Source of the DNA: Dipteris shenzhenensis | Lineage: Eukaryota > Polypodiophyta > Polypodiopsida > Gleicheniales | Assembly (NCBI GenBank): GCA_047967505.1 | Contig: CM106540.1 | Reading direction: 5' to 3' (one strand) | Length of the DNA stretch: 64,000 nucleotides | Shown here: one piece after another, positions 21,975 to 34,615 of the stretch | Layout of the letters: each line of letters opens with the position of its first letter | How positions within the stretch are numbered: the stretch's first letter is position 1 | Position numbers and translations under genes: made by a program | Notes under the pieces: generated by a model | The model's input: the letters and a program-made list of their open reading frames with translations, nothing else | What the model was told of the DNA's origin: nothing | Databases searched by the model: none

Positions 21975-24900
21975 AGTGGGAGAAGTTATCCGATCAAGTA
22001 CTCATTAGATGGACATGCCAAGTTATCCTTTGCATGGTCAATCAAGCATTAAATACTATTTTTGCTCTAGTGTCATGCACATCCGTAAAAAAACATGAGC
22101 CTACTAGGTACGTTATCCAATCAAGCACTAATGGGATGCGGGTGCCACTTTGCATGTAAGTCAATTCCACCTAGTTGAGGTGTACAAAAAGTGTTGTGCC
22201 CATCGGATATGCTTTGCATGGTCCATCGAGCATTAAATACTATTTTTGCTCCTGTCATGCACATCCATAAAAAAACACGTTGTTAGGTGTGTTATCCGAT
22301 CAAGTACTTATGCGATGGGAATGCCACTTTGCATGTAAGTCAATTCCACTTAGTTGAAGGTGTGTGCAAAGTATTGTGCCCATCCAATATGCTTTGCATT
22401 GTCGATCAAGCATAACACACTATTTCTGCCTTACTGTCATGCACAACCATATAAAAACACGGCCATAGGTGTGTTATTCAAATAAGTACTTATAAGATGG
22501 GGGCTCCACTTTGCACACAAGTCCGTTTTAACTACGTTGAGGTGCGTGCAAAGTATTGTCACCATCGGATATGATTTGCATGGTCGATCACGCATTATAC
22601 ACCAATTTTTCCCTAATGATATGCACATTCGCACAAAAACACGCCATTAGGTGTGTTATCTGACCAAGTACTTATCGGATGGGTGTGCCTCATTGAGAAC
22701 ATTTCAATACCACCTAGGTTAAGGCGTAAGAAACGTTTTGTGTCCATCGGATATGCTTTGCATGGTCGATCGAGCATTAAATACTATTTTTGCTCTAGTG
22801 TCATGCACATCCGTCAAAAAACAAGTTGCTAGGTATGTAATCCAATCAAGCACTTATGGGATGCGCGTGCCGCTTTGCATATAAGTCTATTCCACCTAGT
22901 TGAAGGTGTGTGCAAAGTATCGTGCCCATCGGATATGCTTTGCATGGTGGATCGAGCATTAAATACCATTTTTGCCTTAGTGCCATGCACATCCGTAAAA
23001 AAACACGCTACTAGGTGTGTTATCTGACCAATTACTTATCGGATGGGTGTGCCTCATTGCGAACATTTCAATACCACCTAGGTTGAGGCGTACGAAAAGT
23101 TTTGTGCCCATCGGATATGCTTTGCATGGTCGATCGAGCATTAAATACTATTTTTGCTCTAGTGTCATGCACATCCATCAAAAAACACGCTTCTAGGTAT
23201 GTTATCCGATCAAGAACTTATGGGATGGGCGTGCCACTTTGCATGTAAGTGGATTCCACCTAGTTGAAGGTGTGTGCAAAGTATTGTGCCCATCGGATAT
23301 GCTTTGCATTGTCGATCAAGCATAAAACACCGTTTTTATCTTAGTGTCATGCACATTCGTAAAAAAACGCAGTCCTAGATGTGTTATTCAAACTAGTACT
23401 TATCGGATAAGGGCTACAATTTGCATGCAAGTCCGTTTCCACTAGGTTGAGGTGTGTGCAAAGTATTGTCACCATCGGATATGATTTGCATGGTTGATCA
23501 CGCATTATACACCGTTTTTTTCCTAGTGGTATGCACATCCGCAAAAAAACACGCCCTTAGGTATGTTATCTGACCAAGTACTTATCGGATGGGTGTGCCT
23601 CTTTGACAACATTTTAATACCACCTAGGTTGAGGTATGAGAAAAGTATTATGCCCATCGGATATGCTTTGCATGGTCGATCGAGTAGTAAATACCATTTT
23701 TGCCTTAGTGCCATGCACATCCGTAAAAAAACACGCTCCTAAGTGTGTTATCCGATCAAGCACTTATGCGATGGGAATGCCACTTTGCATGTAAGTCAAT
23801 TACACCTAGTTGAAAGTGTGTGCAAAGTATTGTGCCCATCAGATATCCTTTGCATGGTCAATCGAGTATTAAATACTATTTTTACTCTAGTGTCATGCAC
23901 TTCCGTCAAAAAACACGCTGCTAGGTATGTTATCCAATCAAGCACTTATGGGATGGGCGTGCCACTTTGCATGTAAGTCGATTCCACCTAGTTGAAGGTG
24001 TGTGCAAAGTATTGTGCCCATCGGATATGCTTTGCATTGTCGATCAAGCATAAGACACCGTTTTTGCCTTGGTGTCATGCACAACCATGAAAAAACACGG
24101 TCCTAGGTGTATTATTCAAACTAGTACTTATCGGATAAGGGCTCCAATTTGCATGCAAGTCCGTTTCCACTAGGTTGAGGTGTAAAGTATTGTCACCATC
24201 GGATATGGTTTGCATGGTTGATCACGCATTATACACTGTTTTTTCCCTAGTGGTATGCACATCCGCAAAAAAACACGCCCTTAGGTATGTTATCTGACCA
24301 AGTACTTATCGGATGGGTGTGCCTCTTTGACAACATTTTAATACGACCTAAGTTGAAGTATAGGAAAAGTATTATACCCATTGGATATGCTTTGCATGGT
24401 CGATCAAGCATTAAATACCATTTTTGCCTTAGTGCCATGCACATCCGTAAAAAAACACGCTGCTAGGTGTGTTATCCGATCAAGCACTTATGCGATGGGA
24501 ATGCCACTTTGCATGTAAGTCAATTCCACCTAGTTGAAGGTGTGTGCAAAGTATCGTGCCAATCGGATATGCTTTGCATGGTCGATCGAGCATTAAATAC
24601 CATTTTTGCCTTAGTGCCATGCACATCCGTTAAAAAACACACTTCTACGTTTGTTATCTGATCAAGCACTTATGCGATGGGCGTGCCACTTTTCATGTAA
24701 GTCAATTCCACCTAGTTGAAGGTGTGTGCAAAGTATTGTGCCCATCGGATATGCTTTGCATGGTCGATCGACCATTAAATACTATTTTTGCTCTAGTTTC
24801 ATGCACATCCGTAAAAAAACATGCTGATAGGTATGTTATCCAATCAAGCACTTATGGGATAAGCGTGCCACTTTGCATGTAAGTCAATTCCACCTAGTTA

Positions 24901-27900
24901 AAGGTATGTGCAAAGTATTGTGCCCATCGGATATGCTTTGCATGGTTGATCGAGCATTAAATACCATTTTTGCCTTAGTGCCATGCACATCCGTAAAAAA
25001 ACACGCTGCTAGGTGTGTTATCTGATCAAGCACTTATGCGATGGGCGTGCCACTTTGCATGTAAGTTAATTCCACCTAGTTGAAGGTGTGTGCAAAGTAT
25101 TGTACCCATCGGATATGCTTTGCATTGTCGATCAAGCATAACACACTGTTTTTGCCTTAGTGTCATGCACAACCATATAAAAACACGGCCATAGGTGTGT
25201 TATTCAAATAAACACTTATCAGATGGGGCCTCCACTTTGCACACAAGTCCGTTTTAACTACTTTGAGGTGCGTGCAAAGTATTGTCACCATCGGATATGA
25301 TTTACATGGTCGATCACGCATTATACACCGTTTTTTCCCTAGTGGTATGCACATTCGCAAAAAAACACGCCCTTAGGTATGTTATCTGACCAAGTACTTA
25401 TCGGATGGGTGTGCCTCTTTGACAACATTTTAATACAACCTAAGTTGAGGTATAGGTAAAGTATTATGCCCATCGGATATGCTTTGCATGGTCGATCGAG
25501 CATTAAATACAATTTTTGCCTTAGTGCCATGCACATCCGTAAAAAAACACGCTCCTAGGTGTGTTATCCGATCAAGCACTTATGCGATGGGAATGCCACT
25601 TTGCATGTAAGTCAATTCCACTTAGTTGAAGGTGTGTGCAAAGTATCGTGCCCATCGGATATGCTTTGCATGGTCGATCGAGCATTAAATTCCATTTTTG
25701 CCTTAGTGCCATGCACATCCGTAAAAAAACACGCTGCTAGGTGTGTTATCTGATCAAGCACTTATGCGATGGGCGTGCCACTTTGCATGTAAGTCAATTC
25801 CACCTAGTTAAAGGTATGTGCAAAGTATTGTGCCCATCGGATATGCTTTGCATGGTGGATCGAGCATTAAATACCATTTTTGCCTTAGTGCCATGCACAT
25901 CCGTAAAAAAACACGCTGCTAGGTGTGTTATCTGATCAAGCACTTATGCGATGGGCGTGCCACTTTGCATGTAAGTTAATTCCACCTAGTTGAAGGTGTG
26001 TGCAAAGTATTGTGCCCATCGGATATGCTTTGCATTGTCGATCAAGCATAACACACTGTTTTTGCCTTAGTGTCATGCACAACCATTTAAAAACACGGCC
26101 ATAGGTGTGTTATTCAAATAAATACTTATCAGATGGGGCCTCCACTTTGCACGCAAGTCTGTTTTAACTACGTTGAGGTGCGTGCAAAGTATTGTCACCA
26201 TCAGATATGATTTACATGGTCGATCACGCATTATACACCGTTTTTTCCCTAGTGGTATGCACATTCACAAAAAAACACGCCCTTAGGTATGTTATCTAAC
26301 CAAGTACTTATCGGATGGGTGTTCCTCTTTGACAACATTTTAATACAACCTAATTTGAGGTATAGGTAAAGTATTATGCCCATCGGATATGCTTTGCATG
26401 GTCGATCGAGCATTAAATTCCATTTTTGCCTTAGTGCCATGCACATCCGTAAAAAAACACGCTGCTAGGTGTGTTATCCGATCAAGCACTTATGCGATGG
26501 GAATGCCACTTTGCATGTAAGTCAATTCCACTTAGTTGAAGGTGTGTGCAAAGTATCGTGCCCATCCGATATGCTTTGCATGGTCGATCGAGCATTAAAT
26601 TCCATTTTTGCCTTAGTGCCATGCACATCCGTAAAAAAACACGCTGCTAGGTGTGTTATCCGATCAAGCACTTATGTGATGGGAATGCCACTTTGCATGT
26701 AAGTCAATTCCACTTAGTTGAAGGTGTGTGCAAAGTATCGTGCCCATCGGATATGCTTTGCATGGTCGATCGAGCATTAAATTCCATTTTTGCCTTAGTG
26801 CCATGCACATCCGTAAAAAAACACGCTGCTAGGTGTGTTATCTGATCAAGCACTTATGCGATGGGAATGCCACTATGCATGTAAGTCAATTCCACTTAGT
26901 TGAAGGTTTGTGCAAAGTATTGTGCCCATCGGATATGCTTTGCAGGTCGATCGAGCATTAAATTCCATTTTTGCCTTAGTGCCATGCACATCCGTAAAAA
27001 AACACGCTGCTAGGTGTGTTATCTGATCAAGCACTTATGCGATGGGCGTGCCACTTTGCATGTAAGTCAATTCCACCTAGTTAAAGGTATGTGCAAAGTA
27101 TTGTGCCCATCGGATATGCTTTGCATTGTCGATCGAGCATAACACACTGTTTTTGCCTTAGTGTCATGCACAACCATATAAAAACACGGCCATAGGTGTG
27201 TTATTCAAATAAATACTTATCAGTTGGGGCCTCCACTTTGCACACAAGTCCGTTTTAACTACGTTGAGGTGCGTGCAAAGTATTGTCACCATCGGATATG
27301 ATTTGCATGGTCGATCACGCATTATACATCATTTTTTTCCTAATGACATGCACATTCGCAAAAAAACACGCCATTAGGTGTGTTATCTGACCAAGTACTT
27401 ATCGGATGGGTGTGCCTCATTGAGAACATTTCAATACCACCTAGGTTGAGGCGTACGAAAAGTTTTGTGCCCATCGGAAATCCTTTGCATGGTCTATCGA
27501 GCATTAAATACTATTTTTACTCTAGTGTCATGCACATCCGTCAAAAAACACGTTTCTAGGTATGTTATAGGATCAAGCACTTATGGGATGGGCATGCCAC
27601 TTTGCATGTAAGTCGATTCTACCTAGTTGAAGGTGTGTGCAAAGTATTGTGCCCATCGGATATGCTTTGCATTGTCGATCAAGCATAAAACACCGTTTTT
27701 ATCTTAGTGTCATGTACATTCGTAAAAAAACGCAGTCCTAGATGTGTTATTCAAACTAGTACTTATCGGATGGGGGCTCTAGTTTGCACGCAAGTCCGTT
27801 TCAACTAGTTTGAGGTGTGTGCAAAGTATTGTCACCTTCGGATATGATTTGCATGGTTGATCAAGCATAACACACCGTTTTTGCCTTAGTGTCATGCACA

Positions 27901-29440
27901 ATCATATAAAAACACGGCCATAGGTGTGTTATTCAAATAAGTACTTATCAGATGGGGGCTCCACTTTGCACGCAAGTCCGGATATGATTTGCATGGTCGA
28001 TCACGCATTATACACCATTTTTTCCCTAGTGGTATGCACATCCGCAAAAAAACACGCCCTTGGGTATGTTATCTGACCAAGTACTTATCGGATGGATGTG
28101 CCTCTTTGACAACATTTTAATAACAACTAGGTTGAGGTATAGGAAAAGTATTATGCCCATCGAATATGCTTTGCATGGTCGATCGAGCATTAAATACAAT
28201 TTTTGCCTTAGTGCCATGCACATCCGTAAAAAAACACGCTGCTAGGTGTGTTATCCGATCAAGCACTTATGCGATGGGAATGCCACTTTGCATGTAAGTC
28301 AATTCCACCTAGTTGAAGGTGTGTGCAAAGTATCGTGCCCATCGGATATGCTTTGCATGGTCGATCGAGCATTAAATTCCATTTTTGCCTTAGTGCCATG
28401 CACATTCGTAAAAAAACACACTGCTAGGTGTGTTATCTGATCAAGCACTTATGCGATGGGCGTGCCACTTTGCATGTAAGTCAATTACACCTAGTTGAAG
28501 GTGTGTGCAAAGTATCGCGCCCATCGGATATGCTTTGCATTGTCGATCAAGCATAACACACCGTTTTTGCCTTAGTGTCATGCACAACCATATAAAAACA
28601 CGGCCATAGGTGTGTTATTCAAATAAATATTTATCATATGGGGGCTCCACTTTGCACGCAAGTCCATTTTAACGATGTTGAGGTGCGTGCAAAGTATTGT
28701 CACCATCGGATATGATTTGCATGGTCGATCACGCATTATACATCATTTTTTTCCTAATGACATGCACATTCACAAAAAAACACGCCATTAGGTGTGTTAT
28801 CTGACCAAGTACTTATCGAATGGGTGTGCCTCATTGAGAACATTTCAATACCACCTAGGTTGAGGCGTACGAAAAGTTTTGTGCCCATCGGATATCCTTT
28901 GCATGGTCTATCGAGCATTAAATACTATTTTTACTCTAGTGTCATGCACATCCGTCAAAAAACACGTTTCTAGGTATGTTATAGGATCAAGCACTTATGG
29001 GATGGGCATGCCACTTTGCATGTAAGTCGATTCTACCTAGTTGAAGGTGTGTGCAAAGTACTGTGCCCATCGGATATGCTTTGCATTGTCGATCAAGCAT
29101 AAAACACCATTATTGCCTTAGTGTCATGCACAATCGTCAAAAAACACGATCGTAGGTGTATTTTTCAAACAAGTACTTATCGGATGGGGATGCCACTTTG
29201 CACACAAGTCAATACTGCCTAGGTTGAGGAACGTGTAAAGTCTTGTGTCCATTGGATATGCTTTGCATAGTCTGTCTCACATGATACACCATTTTGTTCC
29301 TAATGTTATGCACAATCGTCATAAAATACATAGGAGGTGTGTTATCCGAACAAGTACTTATGAGATGGGTGCACCACTTTGTATGCAAGTCAATAAGACC
29401 TAGGTTGAGGAGTGTACAAAGTTTTGTGCCCATTGGAGAA
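21975..29440. repeat. 182-bp satellite array with 910-bp higher-order repeat
   Basis: About 41 monomers of about 182 bp, each with 'gttatccgatcaagcacttatgcgatggg', 'ccactttgcatgtaagtc', 'gcaaagtattgtgcccatcggatatgctttgcatggtcgatc' and 'gtcatgcacatccgtaaaaaaacacg' blocks. Distinct monomer types recur five units apart: identical frames reappear 910 bp later at 22437/23347, 25163/26073, 25339/26249 and 25559/26469. Some intervals are 724 or 1092 bp (four or six monomers). The last monomers, from about 29100, are more diverged, as expected at an array edge. Short open frames in it are repeat shadows. Every monomer has an A-run of six to seven next to the conserved 'catgcacatccg'. Confidence 0.95.
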
Positions 29441-29688
29441 ATGTAGATGCGATAATATTAGAAAATTCTCGGTATATGTATATGTGTGTGTGTGTGTGGC
29501 AAACAATTTTGGCACAAAGTAAACACCTAGTGCACAAATTATGCACTTCATACCTTGAGTAAATAAGCTTGTTGATGAGGATAAATATACCCTTGAATAA
29601 AAGCACAGTTGTTGTATGACCACAATAGGATCGCTTTGACACCTGTGATTTTGCCCATATGTAAGTTTACAAATAGTATAAAAAATCA
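29441..29688. other. Spacer after satellite, short (GT)n
   Basis: A (GT)n tract of about 14 bp lies at 29482-29499. No gene is recognised. Confidence 0.4.
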
Positions 29689-29689
29689 T

Positions 29690-29945
29690 GTAATAATATA
29701 TTAATAGTTTGCAAATGTGTATAGCAAGTGAGTAATGGGAAGTGGAAGTGGGAATGAGGAGGGAGGAGTGGAATAGGATAGGGAAGTAATAAGGGTGTAT
29801 GATAATAAGTATAAAAAATAGTATAATAATATATTAATAGTTTTTAAATGGCAAGTGAGTAATGGGAAGTGGAAGTGAGAGTGGGGAGGGAAGAATGGAA
29901 TGGGAGAGGGGAAGGTAATAGGGGAGTAGGCTAATAAGGGAGTGA
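29690..29945 (+). repeat. Tandem duplication, about 131-bp unit
   Basis: 'taataatatattaatagttt' followed by 'agcaagtgagtaatgggaagtggaagtg' occurs at about 29692 and 29823, each with a G/A-rich tail. The purine-rich composition continues to 30230. Confidence 0.75.
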
Positions 29946-30230
29946 AATGAGTGAGGAAGTTAATAGGGGATGAAAAAGAGGAGGGTGAGATGGGGAAATA
30001 TGGGATTTTGGAAAATGGGAGGAGTATGCGACGTGGTGGAAATGTGGGATGGGAGTGGTGGCAATGGGGAGGAAGAAGAAATGGATGGATGGGAGGAGGG
30101 CTAATGGATGAGGGATGGGGGTTCAATAGGAGAGGGGGAGTAATGGGAGCCAATGGGAGAGGAGATAAATGAAAAGCCAATATGAGAGGGGAGGAATGGA
30201 AAGCCAATAGGAGAGGAGGAGGAAAACCTA
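29946..30230. other. Purine-rich stretch without a supported gene
   Basis: G/A-rich plus strand with 'caatgggag' and 'gaaaagccaat.ggagagg' words repeated. A 168-codon Pro/Leu/Ser-rich frame on the minus strand across 29701-30207 is a consequence of this composition. Confidence 0.5.
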
Positions 30231-30235
30231 ATTTT

Positions 30236-30380
30236 TCTTATATATAGTCTTCCTTCATTCATTCATTCTCCCCTCATTTCATTCAAGGAAAGCAAGGACG
30301 ATCAAGAGAGCAAGGAAGGAAGAGCAAGAAAGCAAGAAAGAGCAAACTTACAAACTGTTTCCAGGTACTTGCAAACTTTT
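30236..30380 (+). promoter_or_regulatory. Promoter-and-leader-like segment with TATA box and splice-donor-like site
   Basis: TTATATATAG (about 30237-30246) is followed after about 20 bp by 'ttcattcattcattctcccctcatttcattcaagg', an A/G-rich leader and 'ttccaGGTACTTGCAaac' at about 30358-30376. A similar leader with 'tcgtttcattgaagcaaccaag' and 'tttccaGGTACTTGCAtt' lies at 33195-33290. CAGGTA-like sequence at the same place in both copies resembles a 5' splice site after a short non-coding first exon. What it would drive is unknown, since G-rich repeats follow. Confidence 0.35.
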
Positions 30381-30419
30381 TTTTCTAGTTTCTTTTTTAA
30401 AATTTGAAGAGAGAGAAAC

Positions 30420-32900
30420 TAGAGAGAGAAAGGTTCAGGGGAGGGGAGGGAGGGGAGGGAGGAGGAAGGGAGGGGAGGAAGAGGGTGGGACGGGAGGGAG
30501 GAGGAAGGGAGGGGAAGAAGGGGCGAAGAGGGAGGTGGGTGTGAGGGAAGGGGGTGGGAGGGGAGGCTGGCGCGGCAGGTGGGAGGGAAGCGGGTGGGTG
30601 CGGAGGGGGGCTGAGAGGGGGAGGGGGGGCACGGCTGAGAGGGGGAGGGGGGGGGCGCGGCTGAGGGGGGGAGGGGGGGGGGAGGGTGAAGAGGGGGGCC
30701 TGGCGGCCGCGGCCGCCAGCCCGGGAGGGTGGGGGAGCGGCTGAGGGGGGGGAGGAGGGAGGGGGGGCACCACTGAGAGGGGGAGGGGGGGCGCGGCTGA
30801 GAGGGGGAGGGGGGGGAGGGTGAAGAGGGGGGGCTGGCGGCCGCGGCCGCCAGCTCGGGAGGGTGGGGGAGCAGCTGAGGGGGGGAAGGGGGGGTGGGGG
30901 AGGGGTTGCGATGGGGGAGGGGTTGCGAAAGGGGGGGGGGGGGGGGTGAAGAGGGGGGGGCTGGGTGAGAGGGGGGGGGGCCTGGCGGCCGCGGCCGCTA
31001 GCCCGGGAGGGTGGGGGAGCGGCTGAGGGGGGGGAGGAGGGAGGGGGGGCGCGGCTGAGAGGGGGAGGGGGGGGGCGCGGCTGAGGGGGGGGGAGGGTGA
31101 AGAGGGGGGGCTGGCGGCCGCGGCCGCCAGCCCGGGAGGGTGGGGGAGCGGCTGAGGGGGGGAAGGGGGGGTGGGGGAGGGGTTGCGATGGGGGAGGGGT
31201 TGCGAAAGGGGGGGGGGGTGAAGAGGGGGGGGTTGGGTGAGAGGGGGGGAGGGGGGCTGGCGGCCGCGGCCGCCAGCCAGGGAGGGTGGGTTGCGAAGGG
31301 GAGGGGAGCGTGGGTTGCGAAAGGGGGGGGGAGAGTGAAGAGAGGGGGGTTGGGTGAGAGGAGGGGGAGGGGGGGGCTGGCGGCCGCGGCCGCCAACTAG
31401 GGAGGGTGGGTTGCGAAGGGGGGGGGGAGCGTGGGTTGCGAAAGGGGGGGGGGGAGAGTGAAGAGAGGGGGGCTGGGTGAGAGGAGGGGGGGGGGGGCTG
31501 GCGGCCGCGGCCGCCAGCCCAGGGAGAGAGGAGAGGGGGTTGCGAAGGGGTTGGTGGGTGAGAGGAGAGGGGGGGGGTTGGGTGAGAGGAGGGGGGGGGG
31601 GGCTGGCGGCCGCGGCCGCCAGCCAGGGAGGGTGGTGAAGGGGGGGATGGGTGGGTCGCGAAGGGGGGGGGGAGGGTGAAGACCCCCCTGGGTGAGAGGA
31701 GGGGGGGGGGCTGGCGGCCGTGGCCGCCAGCCAGGGAGGGTGAAGGGGGGGGATGGGTGGGTTGCGAAGGGGGGGCGGGAGTGTGAAGGGGGGGGGGGCT
31801 GGGTGAGAGGAGGGGGGGGGCTGGCGGCCGCGGCCGCCAGCCAGGGAGCGTGAAGGGGGGGGATGGGTGGGTTGTGGAGGGGGGGGGGAGGTTGAAGAGG
31901 GGCGGGACTGGGTGAGAGGAGGGGGGGGGGGGCTGGCAGCCGCGGCCGCCAGCCCAGGGAGAGAGGAGGGGTGAAGAGGGGGGGGGGCTGGGTGAGAGGA
32001 GGGGGGGGGGGGCTGGCGGCCGCGGCCGCCAGCCCAGGGAGAGAGGAGAGGGGGGGGGGCTGGGTGAGAGGAGGGGGGAGAGAGGAGAGGGGGGGGGCTG
32101 GCGGCCGCGGCCGCCAGCCAGGGAGGGTGAAGGGGGGGATGGGTGGGTTGCGAAGGGGGGGCGGGAGGGTGAAGAGGGGGGGTGGGTGAGAGGAGGGGGG
32201 GGCTGGCGGCCGCGGCCGCCAGCCCAGGGAGAGAGGAGAGGGGGTTGCGAAGGGGCTGGGTGAGAGGAGAGGGGGGGGGCTAGGTGAGAGGAGAGGGGGG
32301 GGGGCTGGCGGCCGCGGCCGCCAGCCAGGGAGGGTGAAGGGGAGGATGGGTTGCGAAGGGGGGGGGAAGGTGAAGAGGGGGGGGTTGGGTGGTGAGAGGA
32401 GGGGGGGGGGCGCGGCCGCCAGCCCAGGGAGGGTGAAGGGGGGGGGATGGGTGAGAGGAGGGGGGGGGGCTGGCGGCCGCGGCCGCCAGCCCAGGGAGAG
32501 AGGGAGGGTGAAGGGGGGGGGGATGGGTGGATTGCGAAGGGGGGGTGGATTGCGGAGGGGGGGGCTGGGTGAGAGGAGGGGGGTGTCGCCAAGGAGGGAG
32601 GGAGGGGGGGTCAAAGGGAGAGTGGGGAAGAGGGTGGAAGGGTTGGGGGGGGTCGCCAAGGGGGGTGGGGAAAAGGGAGGAAGGTTAAAAGGGGGTAGGG
32701 GGAAAAAGGGGTAGGGGAGGAAGAGGTTAGGCGACGGGAGAGGGGAAGGGTAGCGGGAGGGGAGGGGGGAGGGGGAGGGGGATTTTGGGGAAGGAGGGGG
32801 GGCGAGGGGAAGGGAGGAGTTTTGGCGGCGGAGGGAGGGGAGGGAAGGAGGTTGGAGGAGAGGATTGGGTCGAGGGATGGATGGAGGGAAGGAGAGGAGA
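30420..32900. repeat. G-run array with about 17 copies of a 20-bp NotI palindrome
   Basis: Blocks of G-runs (GGGGGG and longer, with GTGAAGAGGGG, GGTTGCGAA and GGGTGAGAGG words) are punctuated by CTGGCGGCCGCGGCCGCCAG, a perfect 20-bp palindrome containing two overlapping NotI sites. Copies start at about 30700, 30834, 30982, 31111, 31257, 31377, 31498, 31603, 31711, 31821, 31933, 32013, 32098, 32203, 32305, about 32408 (truncated) and 32470. A few have single changes. Spacing is about 80-150 bp. The minus strand reads open for 731 codons of Pro-rich sequence, and a second minus frame for 420, which is compositional. The G-runs should form G-quadruplexes and the palindromes cruciforms. Confidence 0.95.
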
Positions 32901-33194
32901 GAGAGGAGAGAGAGAGAAGGAGAGAGAGAGAAGAATGAAAAGGACTTACGAGAATGAAAAGGACTTACATGAAAAGGACTTACGAGAATGAAAAGGACTT
33001 ACGAGAATCGAGAAGAATGTTGAAAAAAGTATCAAGAAGAATGTTGAACATAAATTTGAATTCAAAAGGAACGTATAAGAAGAAAGTATAAGAAGAATGT
33101 TGAACACAAATTTGAATTCAAATTTATAATGAATTCAAATTTCCCTCTCTTTTTTGAAAATTCAAATTTATGTGTAGGAGTGGACTAGTTTTAA
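32901..33194 (+). repeat. Short repeats, GAATGAAAAGGACTTAC and related
   Basis: 'gagaatgaaaaggacttac' is present four times in 32931-33005 and 'aagaatgttgaac.....aatttgaattcaaa' at least twice in 33010-33130. No gene is seen. Confidence 0.7.
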
Positions 33195-33290
33195 CTCTCT
33201 CCTCGTTTCATTGAAGCAACCAAGAGCGGAAGAGAAAGGATAAGCCGAGCCTTACTTTTTTCACTTTTTCCAGGTACTTGCATTCTTTTT
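33195..33290 (+). promoter_or_regulatory. Second leader-like segment matching 30236-30380
   Basis: 'actctctcctcgtttcattgaag', a purine-rich stretch and 'ttttccaggtacttgcatt' match the order of the segment 2.9 kb upstream. No TATA box is evident here. T-rich, intron-like sequence follows to about 33540. Confidence 0.3.
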
Positions 33291-33544
33291 TATTGTCTTG
33301 TAATTCTATTTCTTTACTTACAATTCTTTTCAATTAGTTTCTTGTTAAGGTTTTTGAGTTCTATTTCTTAAAATTCGTATTGTAATTCTTTTTCTTTACT
33401 TATAATTCTTTTTCAATTAGTTTATTCTTAAAGTTTTTGAGGAGGGTGATCTTTTAGAAGGCATTACAATTCTTTTTAAATTAGTTTCTTATTTGAGTTT
33501 TTGAGTTCTATTTTAATTAGTTTTTTATTTATATTTGAGTTTGT

Positions 33545-33961
33545 AAATTTGAGAAATGGGAGAATAGGGAGGGAGGGAAAGAGAGAAATTAAGAGAGAGA
33601 AGAGGGGCTCCTTGAGAGAGAGAGAGATTCACACAGAGAAGAGGGGCTCCTTAAATGAGAGAGAAGAGTAGGGAGGGAAAGAAAGAGAGAGGAGAGAGGC
33701 GGAGAGAGATTAAGAGAGAGAAGCTGGTAAAGAGAGAGGAGAGAGAGGGAGAGAGATTAAGAGAGAGAAGCGGGTCTCTTGGGGGCCGTGGCTACTTGAG
33801 GGAGGGAGAGAGTAGGGAGAGAGAGGGAGAGAGAAAGAGAGAGAGGGAGAGAGAGAAAGAGAGAGAGGGAGAGAGAGAGAAAGTTTATGGGAATGAAACG
33901 TGGCGAGAGGAGAGAGGAAAAGAGAGAGAGAGAGAAGAGAAGAGGGAGACTTAGGGAGAGA

Positions 33962-34025
<64 letters not shown>

Positions 34026-34600
34026 TGAAACTTCTGTGCTAGAGGGAGGGAGAGGGAGAGAGAGAATAAGTGGGATGAGGATAGAGAGAAAAATACTTAA
34101 GAGTTGTCAAAGAGAGAGAGAGAGAGATTAAGAGAGAGAATGAGGTGTCTTGACTATGGCTACAAGGAGATTTAGGAGGAGAGAGAGAGAGAGAGAGAAA
34201 GTAAAGAGAGTTTTATATATTTACATCTTTTATATTATATTTTTAAATGAGAGAGAAGAGTAGGGAGGGAAAGAAAGAGAGAGGAGAGAGAGGGAGAGAG
34301 AGAGGAGAGAGTAGGGAGAGAGAGGGAGAGAGAGGAGAGAGTAGGGAGAGAGAGGAGAGAGAGGAGAGAGTAGGGAGAGAGAGGGAGAGAGAGAGAAAGA
34401 GAGAGAGGGAGAGAGAAAGAGAGAGAGGGAGAGAGAGGGAGAGAGAGAGAGGAATGAAAAATACTTAAGAGTTATAGAGAGAGAGAGAGAGAGATTAAGA
34501 GAGAGAATGAGGTGTCTTGACTATGGCTACAAAGAGATTTAGGAGTAGAGAGAGAGAGAGAGAGAGAGAGAAAGTAAAGAGAGTTTTATATATTTACATA
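33545..34600 (+). repeat. (GA)n-rich array with larger duplicated units
   Basis: The plus strand is nearly pure GAGA, with GGGAGA, GAAGAG and interspersed unique words. Larger units repeat: 'atgagagagaagagtaggga' at about 33655 and 34247 (592 bp apart), and 'gaatgaggtgtcttgactatggctaca' through 'gttttatatatttacat' at about 34137-34228 and 34505-34600. Glu/Arg-rich open frames here are compositional. Confidence 0.9.
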
Positions 34601-34615
34601 TTTTATATTATACTT

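Noticed and set aside
22437-28440. Many recurrent frames of about 65 codons on both strands
   Set aside because: They recur with the satellite monomer in opposite directions and have no motif. Repeat shadows.
21975-29440. CRISPR-like array
   Set aside because: The period is 182 bp with whole-monomer similarity, no short repeat/unique spacer pattern, and the genome is eukaryotic.
29701-30207. 168-codon Pro/Ser/Leu-rich minus frame
   Set aside because: Purine-rich repeats on the other strand explain it.
30397-32592. 731-codon Pro-rich open frame on the minus strand (and a 420-codon frame overlapping it)
   Set aside because: The sequence is G-runs and palindrome copies. Two minus frames and several plus frames are open at once, as expected from composition, and start and stop fall at the array edges.
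33655-34468. Arg/Glu/Lys-rich frames on the plus strand
   Set aside because: Same cause, a GAGA low-complexity array.
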